IMG/VR virus record: IMGVR_UViG_3300021341_000058 | Location: 1-23,016 of that record | Length of the DNA: 23,016 nucleotides | Source of the DNA: a virus | Reading direction: 5' to 3' (one strand) | Part shown: positions 6,818 to 13,873 of the stretch, one piece after another | Position numbering within the stretch: position 1 is the first letter of the stretch | How the letters are laid out: every line of letters begins with the position of its first letter | Notes under the pieces: generated by a model | The model's database searches: none | Seen by the model: only the letters and a program-made list of their open reading frames with translations | What the model was told of the DNA's origin: nothing | Position numbers and translations under genes: made by a program

Positions 6818-7981
6818 TCAGTCGTTGCCGGCGAAATTTCGGTCGCGCTGGTCGCCTCTGCCCTGTCTCAGGGCGCTCGCATCGACAAGGAACTTGGCTT
6901 CGTAGCAGTCGTCGCGGACCGAGAACGGGTCCTCGTCGATCCCGAAATTCGCCTTCAGGGCGGCGGCCAGAAGCTGGCGCTGACGTTCGTAGCCGCGCTC
7001 GAACTGCGCGAGAATTCGGAGCAAGCCGCTCGCCGGTTGTCGCCCCTTTATGGTGCGGACCGGAAAGGCCCGCGGCAGGGCTCCGCCGAGGGCAGAGCAG
7101 GTGAGCAGAAGTCGCCACTGGCGGGTGGGCTTTCGGTTGCGTTCGTCGCGCATGCCGAGTTGATCCGGCTCGAAGCGCGCTGGCGGCTGTCCGCGAAAAC
7201 TGACGTTCAGCACCGCTTCCTCTCGGAAGGTGAATCGCAGATCCCCCCAGCGGGCCCCGACTGGCAGGACCATAACGGGGCCCGTTGCAGCGTCGCTCGG
7301 ACCGGCCAGTTGGGCGATCTCGGGTGCGAACAACTCGGCGGGCGACATGCTGGCGGCAAAAGCATTGCGGGGCGCTGTGGCGAACCCAAGACACTCTGCG
7401 AGCGTCAGTACGCGCCCGCGCCGGGCCGCGAGGAAGGGAGCGACATCGGACTCGATCGCCATGAGCGACGTCACGAGCAATACGAAGGGGAGATTGCGAC
7501 GGTCGAGTTCGAGGACATCGGCTCGTCCGAGCGGTGTGCGCGGACTCGCAAGCGATGCGAAGACAGGGAATGAGCGCCCAGCGGCGATTGCATGATCGCC
7601 AACGTTGAAGATGTGGGAACCCCGCTGAAGCTCGTCCGAAGGCACGAGCTCGAGCGCTGCGGCGATGTCTGCGAAGAGCTTGCGGTGATCCAGTTCGCGG
7701 ATCCGGATATCCTCTTGTGTTAGATCTAGCGCATCACAGAGGCGTCCCGGATCGCCGCAAACAGCGCGTACTAGGCCCCCCCTGTGCCGCACGACTTGGC
7801 GCGGACAGTTCTCACCGCCGGGCCAAGGGCAGTCGATCCGCTCTGCGTATCGCGACGTCTCCGGCAGATAACGCTTGGCGTTGGTCCAGCAGGACGCCAG
7901 TTCCGCACACCAATCGCGGGTGTCGCTCGCATGGCCTGGGATGCGTTCAATCGTCTTCCAGAACGCCAGCGTCATCGTCAT
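6818..7981 (-). CDS. Unknown cargo protein B with a four-cysteine N-terminal cluster
   Basis: A 387-residue protein, second gene of the leftward cassette. The most telling feature is a cysteine cluster: Cys51 and Cys59 (CPWPGGENCPR), Cys75 and Cys82 (AVCGDPGRLC), spaced like a zinc site. The middle (about 120-240) alternates short hydrophobic strands such as FPVFASL and LPFVLLVTSLMAIE with charged turns. The C-terminal 90 residues are Arg/Gln-rich and helical, which may contact nucleic acid. No nuclease, ATPase or membrane motif is evident. It overlaps the end of gene A by 35 bp. GAAGG lies 2 nt before the first ATG and 8 nt before a second in-frame ATG at 7975, so translation may begin at the latter. 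Its GC content is close to the phage average. Function unknown. Confidence 0.8.
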   Translation of the reverse strand: MTMTLAFWKTIERIPGHASDTRDWCAELASCWTNAKRYLPETSRYAERIDCPWPGGENCPRQVVRHRGGLVRAVCGDPGRLCDALDLTQEDIRIRELDHRKLFADIAAALELVPSDELQRGSHIFNVGDHAIAAGRSFPVFASLASPRTPLGRADVLELDRRNLPFVLLVTSLMAIESDVAPFLAARRGRVLTLAECLGFATAPRNAFAASMSPAELFAPEIAQLAGPSDAATGPVMVLPVGARWGDLRFTFREEAVLNVSFRGQPPARFEPDQLGMRDERNRKPTRQWRLLLTCSALGGALPRAFPVRTIKGRQPASGLLRILAQFERGYERQRQLLAAALKANFGIDEDPFSVRDDCYEAKFLVDASALRQGRGDQRDRNFAGND

Positions 7982-9137
7982 CGCCTTCGGGATTTGGCCG
8001 GCAGAACTTCTGATCCTTGAGCCAGCGGTCGATCAGGTCACTGTCTGCGTCACGGTCATAGCGCGCGAGGCTCGGCGGCAGAATTGCGACGGTGCGCTCC
8101 TTGCCGTCGCCGTCGAACCGGAATTTGAATACGGCGCGGTCAATAGAGCCACCCGACAGACGCCGCTTCCAATCACCTCCCCACGCGAGGAAGAGATCGG
8201 ACGCCTTGCGCACTTCCTTTTCCTTGGCCTTACCTCCCCAAAAGCGCTCGATTTCAATCAGTCGAACGCTGACGATCTCAGGGACAGTGTCATTCTCCAA
8301 TGCATCCTTTCCCTTTTCGAGGAGAGGATCGAGCGTGAACCTGTTGGATCGATCGAAGTATTTTTCATCCTTAAAGAGGGCGGTTCCGAGTGTATTCAGG
8401 TATAGTTCTATTTCACCCTTAGTGCCGGCGTTCACAGCGAGTTCGTCTGTTTCGCCATCGTAGATTATGACATCGTGCTTTTGAGGCCTGTAATAGGCAA
8501 TGCCAGATGCACCATCGTCCTCGTGGCGTCCTTCCCGACGCATCGGTTCTCCGTGACGAACAAGAAACCAGGTCTTTGTTCCTCGTGGAAATGCAAAAAT
8601 GCGGCTACCTTTCCCCCGACGCTTCTTGTCGAACCAAGAGTCCATGTTCTCCTGCATGAAGGCTGTCTGAGCAGGCGTTGGATCCGGAGCCGGGCCTTTG
8701 TTGCCGATACGCCCAGCAAAATAGATGAAGCGTGAGCGATTGAACGCAACGACTTCGGCATGTTGTCGACGAAGAAGTTCGGGATTTTGGAGCCAAATCT
8801 GGAGTGCGATGTCGGCATCCGAGGGTTCTTCACCTGCCTCGATCACAAGACCTGCCTTTGCCGCGGCATCGATCAGTTCTTCGGCCGATTCCTTGGTGGC
8901 GGTTTCGTGCACATAGTAAAGCGCATCAACCATCTCATGCGGGACTTTGTCGTCGGCCCTCATCAGGATCTGTGCGAGCCCGTCGTAGGGAAAGTCGTCC
9001 CCCGCCACTTCGGGTAGCTGCAAGCCACGATCCGAAAAGTAACCCTTCCAAGAGGAAAAGAATTTCAGGAGATGCTTTTGCGAAATGCTTTTGAGCCGGT
9101 CAGGATTCGTGAAGCTCCTAAAGTTTGTTGATGCCAT
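7947..9137 (-). CDS. Unknown cargo protein A, low-GC first gene of the cassette
   Basis: A 396-residue protein with no family I can name. The N-terminal 130 residues are mostly helical, with KHLLKFFSSWKGYF and a central QIWLQNPELLRRQHAEVVAF stretch. From about 177 it turns beta-rich, with conserved-looking blocks: RIFAFPRGTKTWFLVRHGEP (179-198), YYRPQKHDVIIYD (215-227) and NAGTKGEIELYL (236-247). The C-terminus is strongly acidic (GDDDDAGVLEDD). Base composition differs from its neighbours: 8341-8460 is 57 of 120 GC, and other sampled lines are near 52 percent, against about 67 percent in the primase gene. That suggests separate acquisition. AGGAG lies 11 nt before the ATG at 9137. It shares an overlapping operon with gene B. 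Defence, exclusion or toxin roles are speculation. Confidence 0.8.
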   Translation of the reverse strand: MASTNFRSFTNPDRLKSISQKHLLKFFSSWKGYFSDRGLQLPEVAGDDFPYDGLAQILMRADDKVPHEMVDALYYVHETATKESAEELIDAAAKAGLVIEAGEEPSDADIALQIWLQNPELLRRQHAEVVAFNRSRFIYFAGRIGNKGPAPDPTPAQTAFMQENMDSWFDKKRRGKGSRIFAFPRGTKTWFLVRHGEPMRREGRHEDDGASGIAYYRPQKHDVIIYDGETDELAVNAGTKGEIELYLNTLGTALFKDEKYFDRSNRFTLDPLLEKGKDALENDTVPEIVSVRLIEIERFWGGKAKEKEVRKASDLFLAWGGDWKRRLSGGSIDRAVFKFRFDGDGKERTVAILPPSLARYDRDADSDLIDRWLKDQKFCRPNPEGDDDDAGVLEDD

Positions 9138-9201
9138 CCGCGACTCGGCTCCTGATTGAATCTGGGTTTGTTGAGGCTACTGACGGACCGGTTCTCGCAC
9201 A

Positions 9202-9301
9202 AGCATCTGTTCGTGAAAGGTTCCTTCGGTACCATCCGACAGTCCGAGACCCCCGCCGGTAGGTGAGGAGAGCATCTGGAGCTCTCCCATGAACAGCATC
9301 T
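9202..9301. promoter_or_regulatory. Three AGCATCT repeats in the divergent control region
   Basis: The 225-bp gap between the leftward cassette (start 9137) and the rightward replication operon (start 9363) must hold the promoters of both. The heptamer AGCATCT occurs at 9202-9208, 9271-9277 and 9295-9301, all in the same orientation. The middle copy lies in the loop region of an inverted repeat. I could not pick convincing -35/-10 boxes. Operator function for a phage regulator is inferred. Confidence 0.4.
9267..9287. promoter_or_regulatory. 7-bp inverted repeat overlapping a ribosome binding site
   Basis: GGAGAGC (9267-9273) and GCTCTCC (9281-9287) are perfect complements separated by 7 nt. 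A GGAG at 9278-9281, correctly spaced 7 nt before the ATG at 9289, sits at the loop/right-arm junction. The element could be an operator on DNA or an RNA hairpin that limits access to that site. Confidence 0.5.
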
Positions 9302-9366
9302 ATCCGGCGCGCTGCGCCATCCTGCATTCCCGCACGCCAGCGCCCAATAGTGGGGTCGGCGCATGA
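9289..9366 (+). CDS. Possible 25-codon leader peptide
   Basis: A short frame reading MNSIYPARCAILHSR and ending SGVGA. It has GGAG 7 nt before its ATG, and its TGA overlaps the ATG of the next gene as ATGA (9363-9366), the same coupling used through this phage. About three quarters of its third codon positions are G or C. The downstream gene itself has only a poor ribosome site, so coupling from this leader would explain its translation. It is too short to identify by homology, and chance cannot be excluded. Confidence 0.4.
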   Translation: MNSIYPARCAILHSRTPAPNSGVGA

Positions 9367-9569
9367 TCGATCCCGACGAACGCGAACAGGCAGCCCTGCG
9401 GGCCGCCCTCCGCAACATGGCCGAACTCATGGCCGAGATCGGATGGACCACGCGGTTCGCTGATCTCAGCGAAGCACAGGCGCTCGCGCTCGCGACGGCC
9501 GCCGTCGACGGCTTCCAGGAGGCGATGCAGACCAGCGCACCCCGGCCCGATCCGGAGGTTCCGTTCTGA
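9363..9569 (+). CDS. Small DUF6511-like protein
   Basis: A 68-residue acidic, helical protein beginning MIDPDEREQAALRAALRNM, with EIGWTTRFADLSEAQALALA and ending after GFQEAM. The 'IGW..RF.DLSEAQ...L...AVDGFQEAM' pattern is one I associate with the end of DUF6511 proteins; this is from memory. No recognisable catalytic motif is present. The stop shares one base with the ATG of the nuclease gene (TGATG), so the two are probably translated together. Role unknown; it is the first clear gene of the rightward replication operon. Confidence 0.65.
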   Translation: MIDPDEREQAALRAALRNMAELMAEIGWTTRFADLSEAQALALATAAVDGFQEAMQTSAPRPDPEVPF

Positions 9570-10315
9570 TGGGCGCCGGTTTCGACTTCAACCATCGGGA
9601 GAAGCCGCCCAGTTTCGCGGACGCCGTCAATGCCTGCATCGACACCGCCCTCGTGGCGGAACAGGCCGAACGTCCCCAACGCGACTATCTCGGGGGAAGC
9701 CGGCTGGGCGACATCTGCCAGCGCAGGCTGCAGTACGAATACCTGAAGACGCCGAAGGACCCGGGCGCCGGGTTCTCGGGCAAGTCCCTGCGGATCTTCG
9801 CGCTCGGGCACGTTCTCGAGGACCTGGCCATCGCCTGGCTGCGCAAGGCCGGCTTCGATCTTCGCACGCGCAATCGACATGGCGATCAATTCGGCTTTTC
9901 GGTCGTGGGCGGACGTGTGCAAGGCCATGCCGACGGGGTGGTCGTCGCCGCGCCGAACGGCATGGCGGTTCCTGCGCTCTGGGAGTGCAAATCGGCGAAC
10001 GCCAAGAACTGGCGGGAAATCGCGAAGCACGGCGTCGGAAAGGCGACGCCGGTCTACGCCACCCAGATCGCACTCTACCAGGCCTATCTCGGCCTGACCG
10101 AGGCGCCGGCGTTCTTCACGGCGATCAACAAGGACACGTGCGAGATCTGGCATCAACTCGTGCCGTTCGATGCCGCACTCGCCCAGTCCGCCAGCGACAA
10201 GGCGGTGACGATCCTGCGCGCCTGTGATGCGGGCGAACTTCTTCCCCGCCACACGGCCGACCCCGACCACTTCGAATGCCGCTTCTGTGCGTGGCGGGAA
10301 CGGTGCTGGGCATGA
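9569..10315 (+). CDS. PD-(D/E)XK nuclease, Cas4/AddB-like with probable Fe-S cluster
   Basis: A 248-residue nuclease of the RecB/Cas4 group. Catalytic elements are in order: a helix with GHVLED (His81), GHADG (Asp122), ECK (Glu139 and Lys141) and the downstream QIALYQAY helix (Gln166). One cysteine early (Cys50 in GDICQRR) and three late (Cys237, Cys240, Cys246 in CRFCAWRERCW) match the split four-cysteine pattern that holds a 4Fe-4S cluster in Cas4 and AddB. These enzymes usually resect DNA ends. No cas genes are nearby. The neighbours are a DUF6511-like protein and a primase-helicase, so a phage replication/recombination exonuclease is likely. The stop overlaps the primase start as ATGA. 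Confidence 0.9.
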   Translation: MGAGFDFNHREKPPSFADAVNACIDTALVAEQAERPQRDYLGGSRLGDICQRRLQYEYLKTPKDPGAGFSGKSLRIFALGHVLEDLAIAWLRKAGFDLRTRNRHGDQFGFSVVGGRVQGHADGVVVAAPNGMAVPALWECKSANAKNWREIAKHGVGKATPVYATQIALYQAYLGLTEAPAFFTAINKDTCEIWHQLVPFDAALAQSASDKAVTILRACDAGELLPRHTADPDHFECRFCAWRERCWA

Positions 10316-12669
10316 CGGTCCCGTCCGACACCATCGCGCCCGACGACGTCGCGCCCGACACCGAAATGATCGCGATCTATTCCGAGGTCGTGTTCGGCTA
10401 CTGCGACGGTTGGGTGCCGGTCCGTGCGCTGGCCGAGAAAGGCGCGGGCGATGGTCCGCCGCATGTGCCCTTCATCGAAGCGGACACCACGCTCGCCGCG
10501 AAACTCGCGCTTCAGGCGACATGGGCGAGCGACGCTGGCATGGCCCTGTTCGTTGCGCCCGGCACAGTCGCGGCTCCCGGCGACGCGCGTGCGGAGAGCA
10601 TCGTCCAGACGCAGGTGGTGCTGGTCGATCTCGACCATGGCGACATCGGCGCGAAGCGCGACCATCTTGTGCAGCACCTCGGCTGCCCGACACTCGAAGT
10701 CGCGTCCGGTGGTGTCACCGCCGAGGGCCGGCGCAAGCTGCACCTCTACTGGCGTCTGACCGAGCCTGCCGAAGGCGACGACATCGCCACGGTCTGCCGC
10801 GCCCGGCACATGATCGCCGCGAAGGTCGGCGGCGACCCTTCGTTCCGGTCCGCGCACCAGCCGATCCGCGTGGCGGGATCGATCCACGCCAAACAGGGCC
10901 TTCGGCGGCTGGTGCAGATCCTGAACCACGATCCTCGCGATCACGACCTTGGCGAGCTGCTCGAAGCGATCATCGCGATGCCGCCGCTCGAAGGCGAGAA
11001 CGGGCTCGACTTCAACATGGCCGCCACCGAGCGCGGCAGCGTGACCGAGCTGTTCGGCCGCCAGGTTCGCGAAGGCGGCGTGGATGGCACAACGCGGTTC
11101 GACGCACTGTCGCGCGTGATCGGCTACTGGATCCGCCGTGCCCGCGAAGGCCACGTGCCGCGCGAACAGGCGTGGGAGGAAATCGTCTCCTACAACACGG
11201 CCCGCGTTGCCCCTCCCTGGCCGGAGGACCGGCTGCGCGAGGAAGCCGAACGCCTCTGGAAACGCGACGCCGCCCGAAACGGCGAGATCGATGACGAGGA
11301 TGACGGTCCCGATGGCGGCGGCCCTGCTGGCGGGGGGCATGATGGGCCGGTGCCGGTGCGCTTCACCGAGGATGCGCTCGCCGCAACCTTCGCCGCCCGA
11401 CATGCCGAGACATGGCGCTACGTCGCCGGCTGGGGGCAGTGGCTGACCTGGTCGGGCAAGCTCTGGCGGCGCGAGGAGACGCTGCAGGCCTTCGATCTGG
11501 CCCGGATGATCTGCCGCGAGGCGGCGGCGCGCGCCGGGTCTGCACGGCTCAAGGCGAAGCTTTCCAGCGCCGCGACCGTGTCCGCCGTGGAGCGGCTCGC
11601 CCGTTCCGACCGCCGCCACGCAACCACGACCGAGCCGTGGGATCGCGATCCCTGGCTATTGAACACGCCCGGCGGCGTGGTCGACCTGCGTAGTGGCGCG
11701 TCGCTGCTGCACGACCCCGGCCTCTTCATGACTCGCATCGCCGGGGCATCGGTCGCCGACGCTTGCCCCGTCTGGCTCGGGTTTCTCGAAACCGTCACGG
11801 GCGGGGACGGCGAACTGCAATCCTACCTGCAGCGCATGGCGGGCTACTGCCTGACGGGCGTGACCACCGAGCACGCGCTGTTCTTCCTCTACGGCACCGG
11901 CGCAAACGGGAAATCCGTTTTCGCCAACACCCTGACCGCCATCCTTGGCGACTACGCCACCGTCGCGCCGATGGACATGTTCATGGCCACGCAGGGTGAT
12001 CGCCACCCGACCGACATGGCGGGCCTGCGCGGGGCGCGCATCGTCACGTCCATCGAAACGGAACAGGGCAGCCGCTGGGCCGAGAGCAAACTCAAAGCGC
12101 TGACCGGGGGCGACAAGATCACGGCCCGCTTCATGCGGCAGGATTTCTTCGAGTTCATCCCGCAGTTCAAGCTGCTGATCGTCGGCAACCACAAGCCTTC
12201 AATCCGCAACGTCGATGAGGCGATGAAGCGGCGTCTGCACATGGTGCCGTTCACGGTCACCATCCCTCCTGCGAGGCGCGACAAGCACCTGGCGGACAGG
12301 CTGCTGGCGGAACGTGACGGGATCCTCGCATGGGCGCTCGAAGGCTGCATCGAATGGCAGCGGACAGGGCTGCGCCCTCCGCCCGCCGTGATGGCTGCGA
12401 CTGAGGATTACTTCGAGGCCGAGGACGCCATCGGTCGCTGGATCGACGAGCGCTGCTCTGTCGGGTTGCACCTCAGCGCCAGCACCTCCGCGATGTTCGC
12501 CGACTGGAAGGCGTGGGCCGATGCGAACGGCGAGTTCGCAGGGTCGGTCAAGCGCTTCTCGGAAGCCCTGATCGTCCGGGGATTCGAGCGTCACAACACC
12601 CGCGCCGCGAAGGGATTCCGGGGCATCGCCCTCGATGACAGCAACTCTGACCTTTTCTCGGGAGAATAG
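10312..12669 (+). CDS. Phage P4/D5-type primase-helicase
   Basis: A 785-residue replication protein starting at the ATG of ATGA at 10312. A longer frame starting at 10276 lies inside the nuclease gene. The N-terminal third looks like an archaeo-eukaryotic-type primase: VLVDLDHGD with Asp106 and Asp108, HLYWRL (144-149), and RVAGSIHAKQG (186-196). A Gly/Asp-rich linker follows at about 327-345. The C-terminal half is a D5-type superfamily 3 helicase with Walker A GTGANGKS (528-535), preceded by a D5_N-like region and followed by an IVTSIETEQG segment. It should prime and unwind DNA at the phage origin. The related P4 alpha protein binds iterons, and such repeats lie immediately downstream. Length fits the family. 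Confidence 0.93.
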   Translation: MTVPSDTIAPDDVAPDTEMIAIYSEVVFGYCDGWVPVRALAEKGAGDGPPHVPFIEADTTLAAKLALQATWASDAGMALFVAPGTVAAPGDARAESIVQTQVVLVDLDHGDIGAKRDHLVQHLGCPTLEVASGGVTAEGRRKLHLYWRLTEPAEGDDIATVCRARHMIAAKVGGDPSFRSAHQPIRVAGSIHAKQGLRRLVQILNHDPRDHDLGELLEAIIAMPPLEGENGLDFNMAATERGSVTELFGRQVREGGVDGTTRFDALSRVIGYWIRRAREGHVPREQAWEEIVSYNTARVAPPWPEDRLREEAERLWKRDAARNGEIDDEDDGPDGGGPAGGGHDGPVPVRFTEDALAATFAARHAETWRYVAGWGQWLTWSGKLWRREETLQAFDLARMICREAAARAGSARLKAKLSSAATVSAVERLARSDRRHATTTEPWDRDPWLLNTPGGVVDLRSGASLLHDPGLFMTRIAGASVADACPVWLGFLETVTGGDGELQSYLQRMAGYCLTGVTTEHALFFLYGTGANGKSVFANTLTAILGDYATVAPMDMFMATQGDRHPTDMAGLRGARIVTSIETEQGSRWAESKLKALTGGDKITARFMRQDFFEFIPQFKLLIVGNHKPSIRNVDEAMKRRLHMVPFTVTIPPARRDKHLADRLLAERDGILAWALEGCIEWQRTGLRPPPAVMAATEDYFEAEDAIGRWIDERCSVGLHLSASTSAMFADWKAWADANGEFAGSVKRFSEALIVRGFERHNTRAAKGFRGIALDDSNSDLFSGE

Positions 12670-12673
12670 GAAA

Positions 12674-13303
12674 ATGCCAATGAATTCAGAGAGTGTGACG
12701 GATGTGACGGATCATACCTATAAGACCGTTACGCGCGCGCATGTGCGCGCCTGTGGAACAGATAGGGAACTATCCGTCACATCCGTCACACCCGTCACCA
12801 ACCCTCCTGTGCGGATGGAGGACGGTGGCGGACTGCTCCCGTGCATCCTCGCGCTCGACCTCGGCACCTCGACCGGCTGGGCGATCCGCGGCCATGACGG
12901 TCTGATCACCAGCGGCACCGTCTCGCTGCGCCCCGGCCGCTTCGATGGCGGCGGTATGCGCTACCTGCGCTTCACCAACTGGCTGACCCAGATCGACCGG
13001 CTGTCCGGGCCCGTCGCCGCCATCTGGTTCGAGGAAGTCCGCCGCCACGCGGGCACCGACGCGAGCCATATCTACGGCGGGCTCATGGCCACGCTGACCG
13101 CATGGGCCGAGCTGCGCGGCGTGCCCTACGAGGGCGTCCCGGTCGGCACGATCAAGCGCCACGCCTCGGGCAAGGGCAACGCCGACAAGGCCGCCATGGT
13201 CGCCGCCGTCCGTGCTCGCGGCTTCAGCCCAGCCGACGATAACGAGGCCGACGCCATCGCGATCCTGCTCTGGGCGATCGAGACGAACGGAGGTGTCGCA
13301 TGA
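12674..13303 (+). CDS. RuvC-like Holliday junction resolvase with repeat-encoded N-terminus
   Basis: A 209-residue protein with an RNase H-like core. Motifs are ALDLGTSTGWAI (Asp62), IWFEEVRR (Glu120), IKRHASGKGNADK (160-172) and a final acidic DDNEADAIAI (Asp189, Asp193), as in phage RuvC-like resolvases. It probably cuts branched DNA before packaging. The first 47 residues are unlike the family (SVTDVTD, then SVTSVTPVT), because they are encoded by 9-bp repeats. I chose the ATG at 12674 since GGAGAATAGG precedes it. The in-frame ATG at 12815 (MEDGGG) would give a 162-residue protein of ordinary length but has no clear ribosome site. A third ATG at 12635 lies inside the primase gene. Confidence 0.85.
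   Translation: MPMNSESVTDVTDHTYKTVTRAHVRACGTDRELSVTSVTPVTNPPVRMEDGGGLLPCILALDLGTSTGWAIRGHDGLITSGTVSLRPGRFDGGGMRYLRFTNWLTQIDRLSGPVAAIWFEEVRRHAGTDASHIYGGLMATLTAWAELRGVPYEGVPVGTIKRHASGKGNADKAAMVAAVRARGFSPADDNEADAIAILLWAIETNGGVA
12693..12798. repeat. Inverted clusters of 9-bp iterons, candidate phage origin
   Basis: Two copies of GTGACGGAT (12695-12703, 12704-12712) face three copies of the complement: ATCCGTCAC at 12772-12780 and 12781-12789, and ACCCGTCAC at 12790-12798 with one change. The arms form a perfect 20-bp inverted repeat (12693-12712 with 12772-12791). The 59-bp spacer has an AT-rich stretch and a hairpin of GCGCGC around ATGT (12735-12750). TGTGGAACA at 12752-12760 is a 7 of 9 match to a DnaA box complement. 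Position just after a P4-type primase gene suits an origin. Confidence 0.6.
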
Positions 13304-13500
13304 GATGGCATCCCCATGGCTACGGCGGCCGACGCCGGGATCCCGAGCAGGTCAAGCGCGAGGGCTGGCAGGAACAGGGCGTCCTCGCGGTCTCCGCCGA
13401 TGACGACCGCCTCACCTGGCCCGAGCGTGAACTGGTCCGCCAGCTCGGCGAGAAGCTATACGGCCCGCGTTCCTCCGACAGGGAGGCGCGCCATGGCTGA
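13300..13500 (+). CDS. Small basic hypothetical protein
   Basis: A 66-residue protein beginning MRWHPHGYGGRRRDPEQVKR. The N-terminus is rich in Arg, His and Gly, followed by LTWPERELVRQLGEKLYG, which is likely one helix. The ATG overlaps the resolvase stop as ATGA, and the end overlaps the next start by 8 bp. I recognise no named family. The positive N-terminus could bind nucleic acid. Its fixed place before a DUF6362-like gene suggests a shared role, but nothing more can be read. Confidence 0.65.
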   Translation: MRWHPHGYGGRRRDPEQVKREGWQEQGVLAVSADDDRLTWPERELVRQLGEKLYGPRSSDREARHG

Positions 13501-13873
13501 TCGCGAATGGACCGCCGACTGCGTCGCCGATCATTTCGAGGAGGCGTTCCGCACGCTGCGCAAGCTGCCGCCGGTGAAGGCGCAGGGCTACTTCAACACC
13601 TGGCCCGACATCGTGCGGACCAGCCGCGAGATCGCGGCGATGGAACCCCAGCCGATGCGGGTCTGGCCCTCGGCCGCCGCGATCACCCGGCTCGAGCAGA
13701 CCTTCGACTGGGTGCTCTGGATCGAGGAGGCGGAGCGCAAGCTGGTCTGGTCGCGCGCCGCCCGCGTGCCGTGGAAGCAGATCAGCGGGGAACTCGGCTG
13801 CGACCGCACGACCGCATGGCGGCGTTGGCAGCTGGCGCTGACCAAGATCGCTGCGCGCCTGAATGCGCAGTGA
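13493..13873 (+). CDS. DUF6362-like HTH protein
   Basis: A 126-residue protein. Residues 34-90 (FNTWPDIVRTSREIAAMEPQ, then VWPSAAAITRLEQTFDWVLW) match what I remember of DUF6362. Residues about 92-112 (VPWKQISGELGCDRTTAWRR) are a clear helix-turn-helix. The start at 13493 has GGGAGG 6 nt upstream; the longer in-frame reading from 13316 overlaps the previous gene and has no such site. Sigma-like or TerS-like HTH proteins of this size occur late in phage replication operons, so a transcriptional or DNA-packaging regulator is possible. It is the last gene before a palindrome-rich gap. Confidence 0.78.
   Translation: MADREWTADCVADHFEEAFRTLRKLPPVKAQGYFNTWPDIVRTSREIAAMEPQPMRVWPSAAAITRLEQTFDWVLWIEEAERKLVWSRAARVPWKQISGELGCDRTTAWRRWQLALTKIAARLNAQ

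Noticed and set aside
9065-10270. Long leftward frame opposite the nuclease gene
   Set aside because: Antisense shadow of a gene with a clear PD-(D/E)XK active site, and it crosses the control region.
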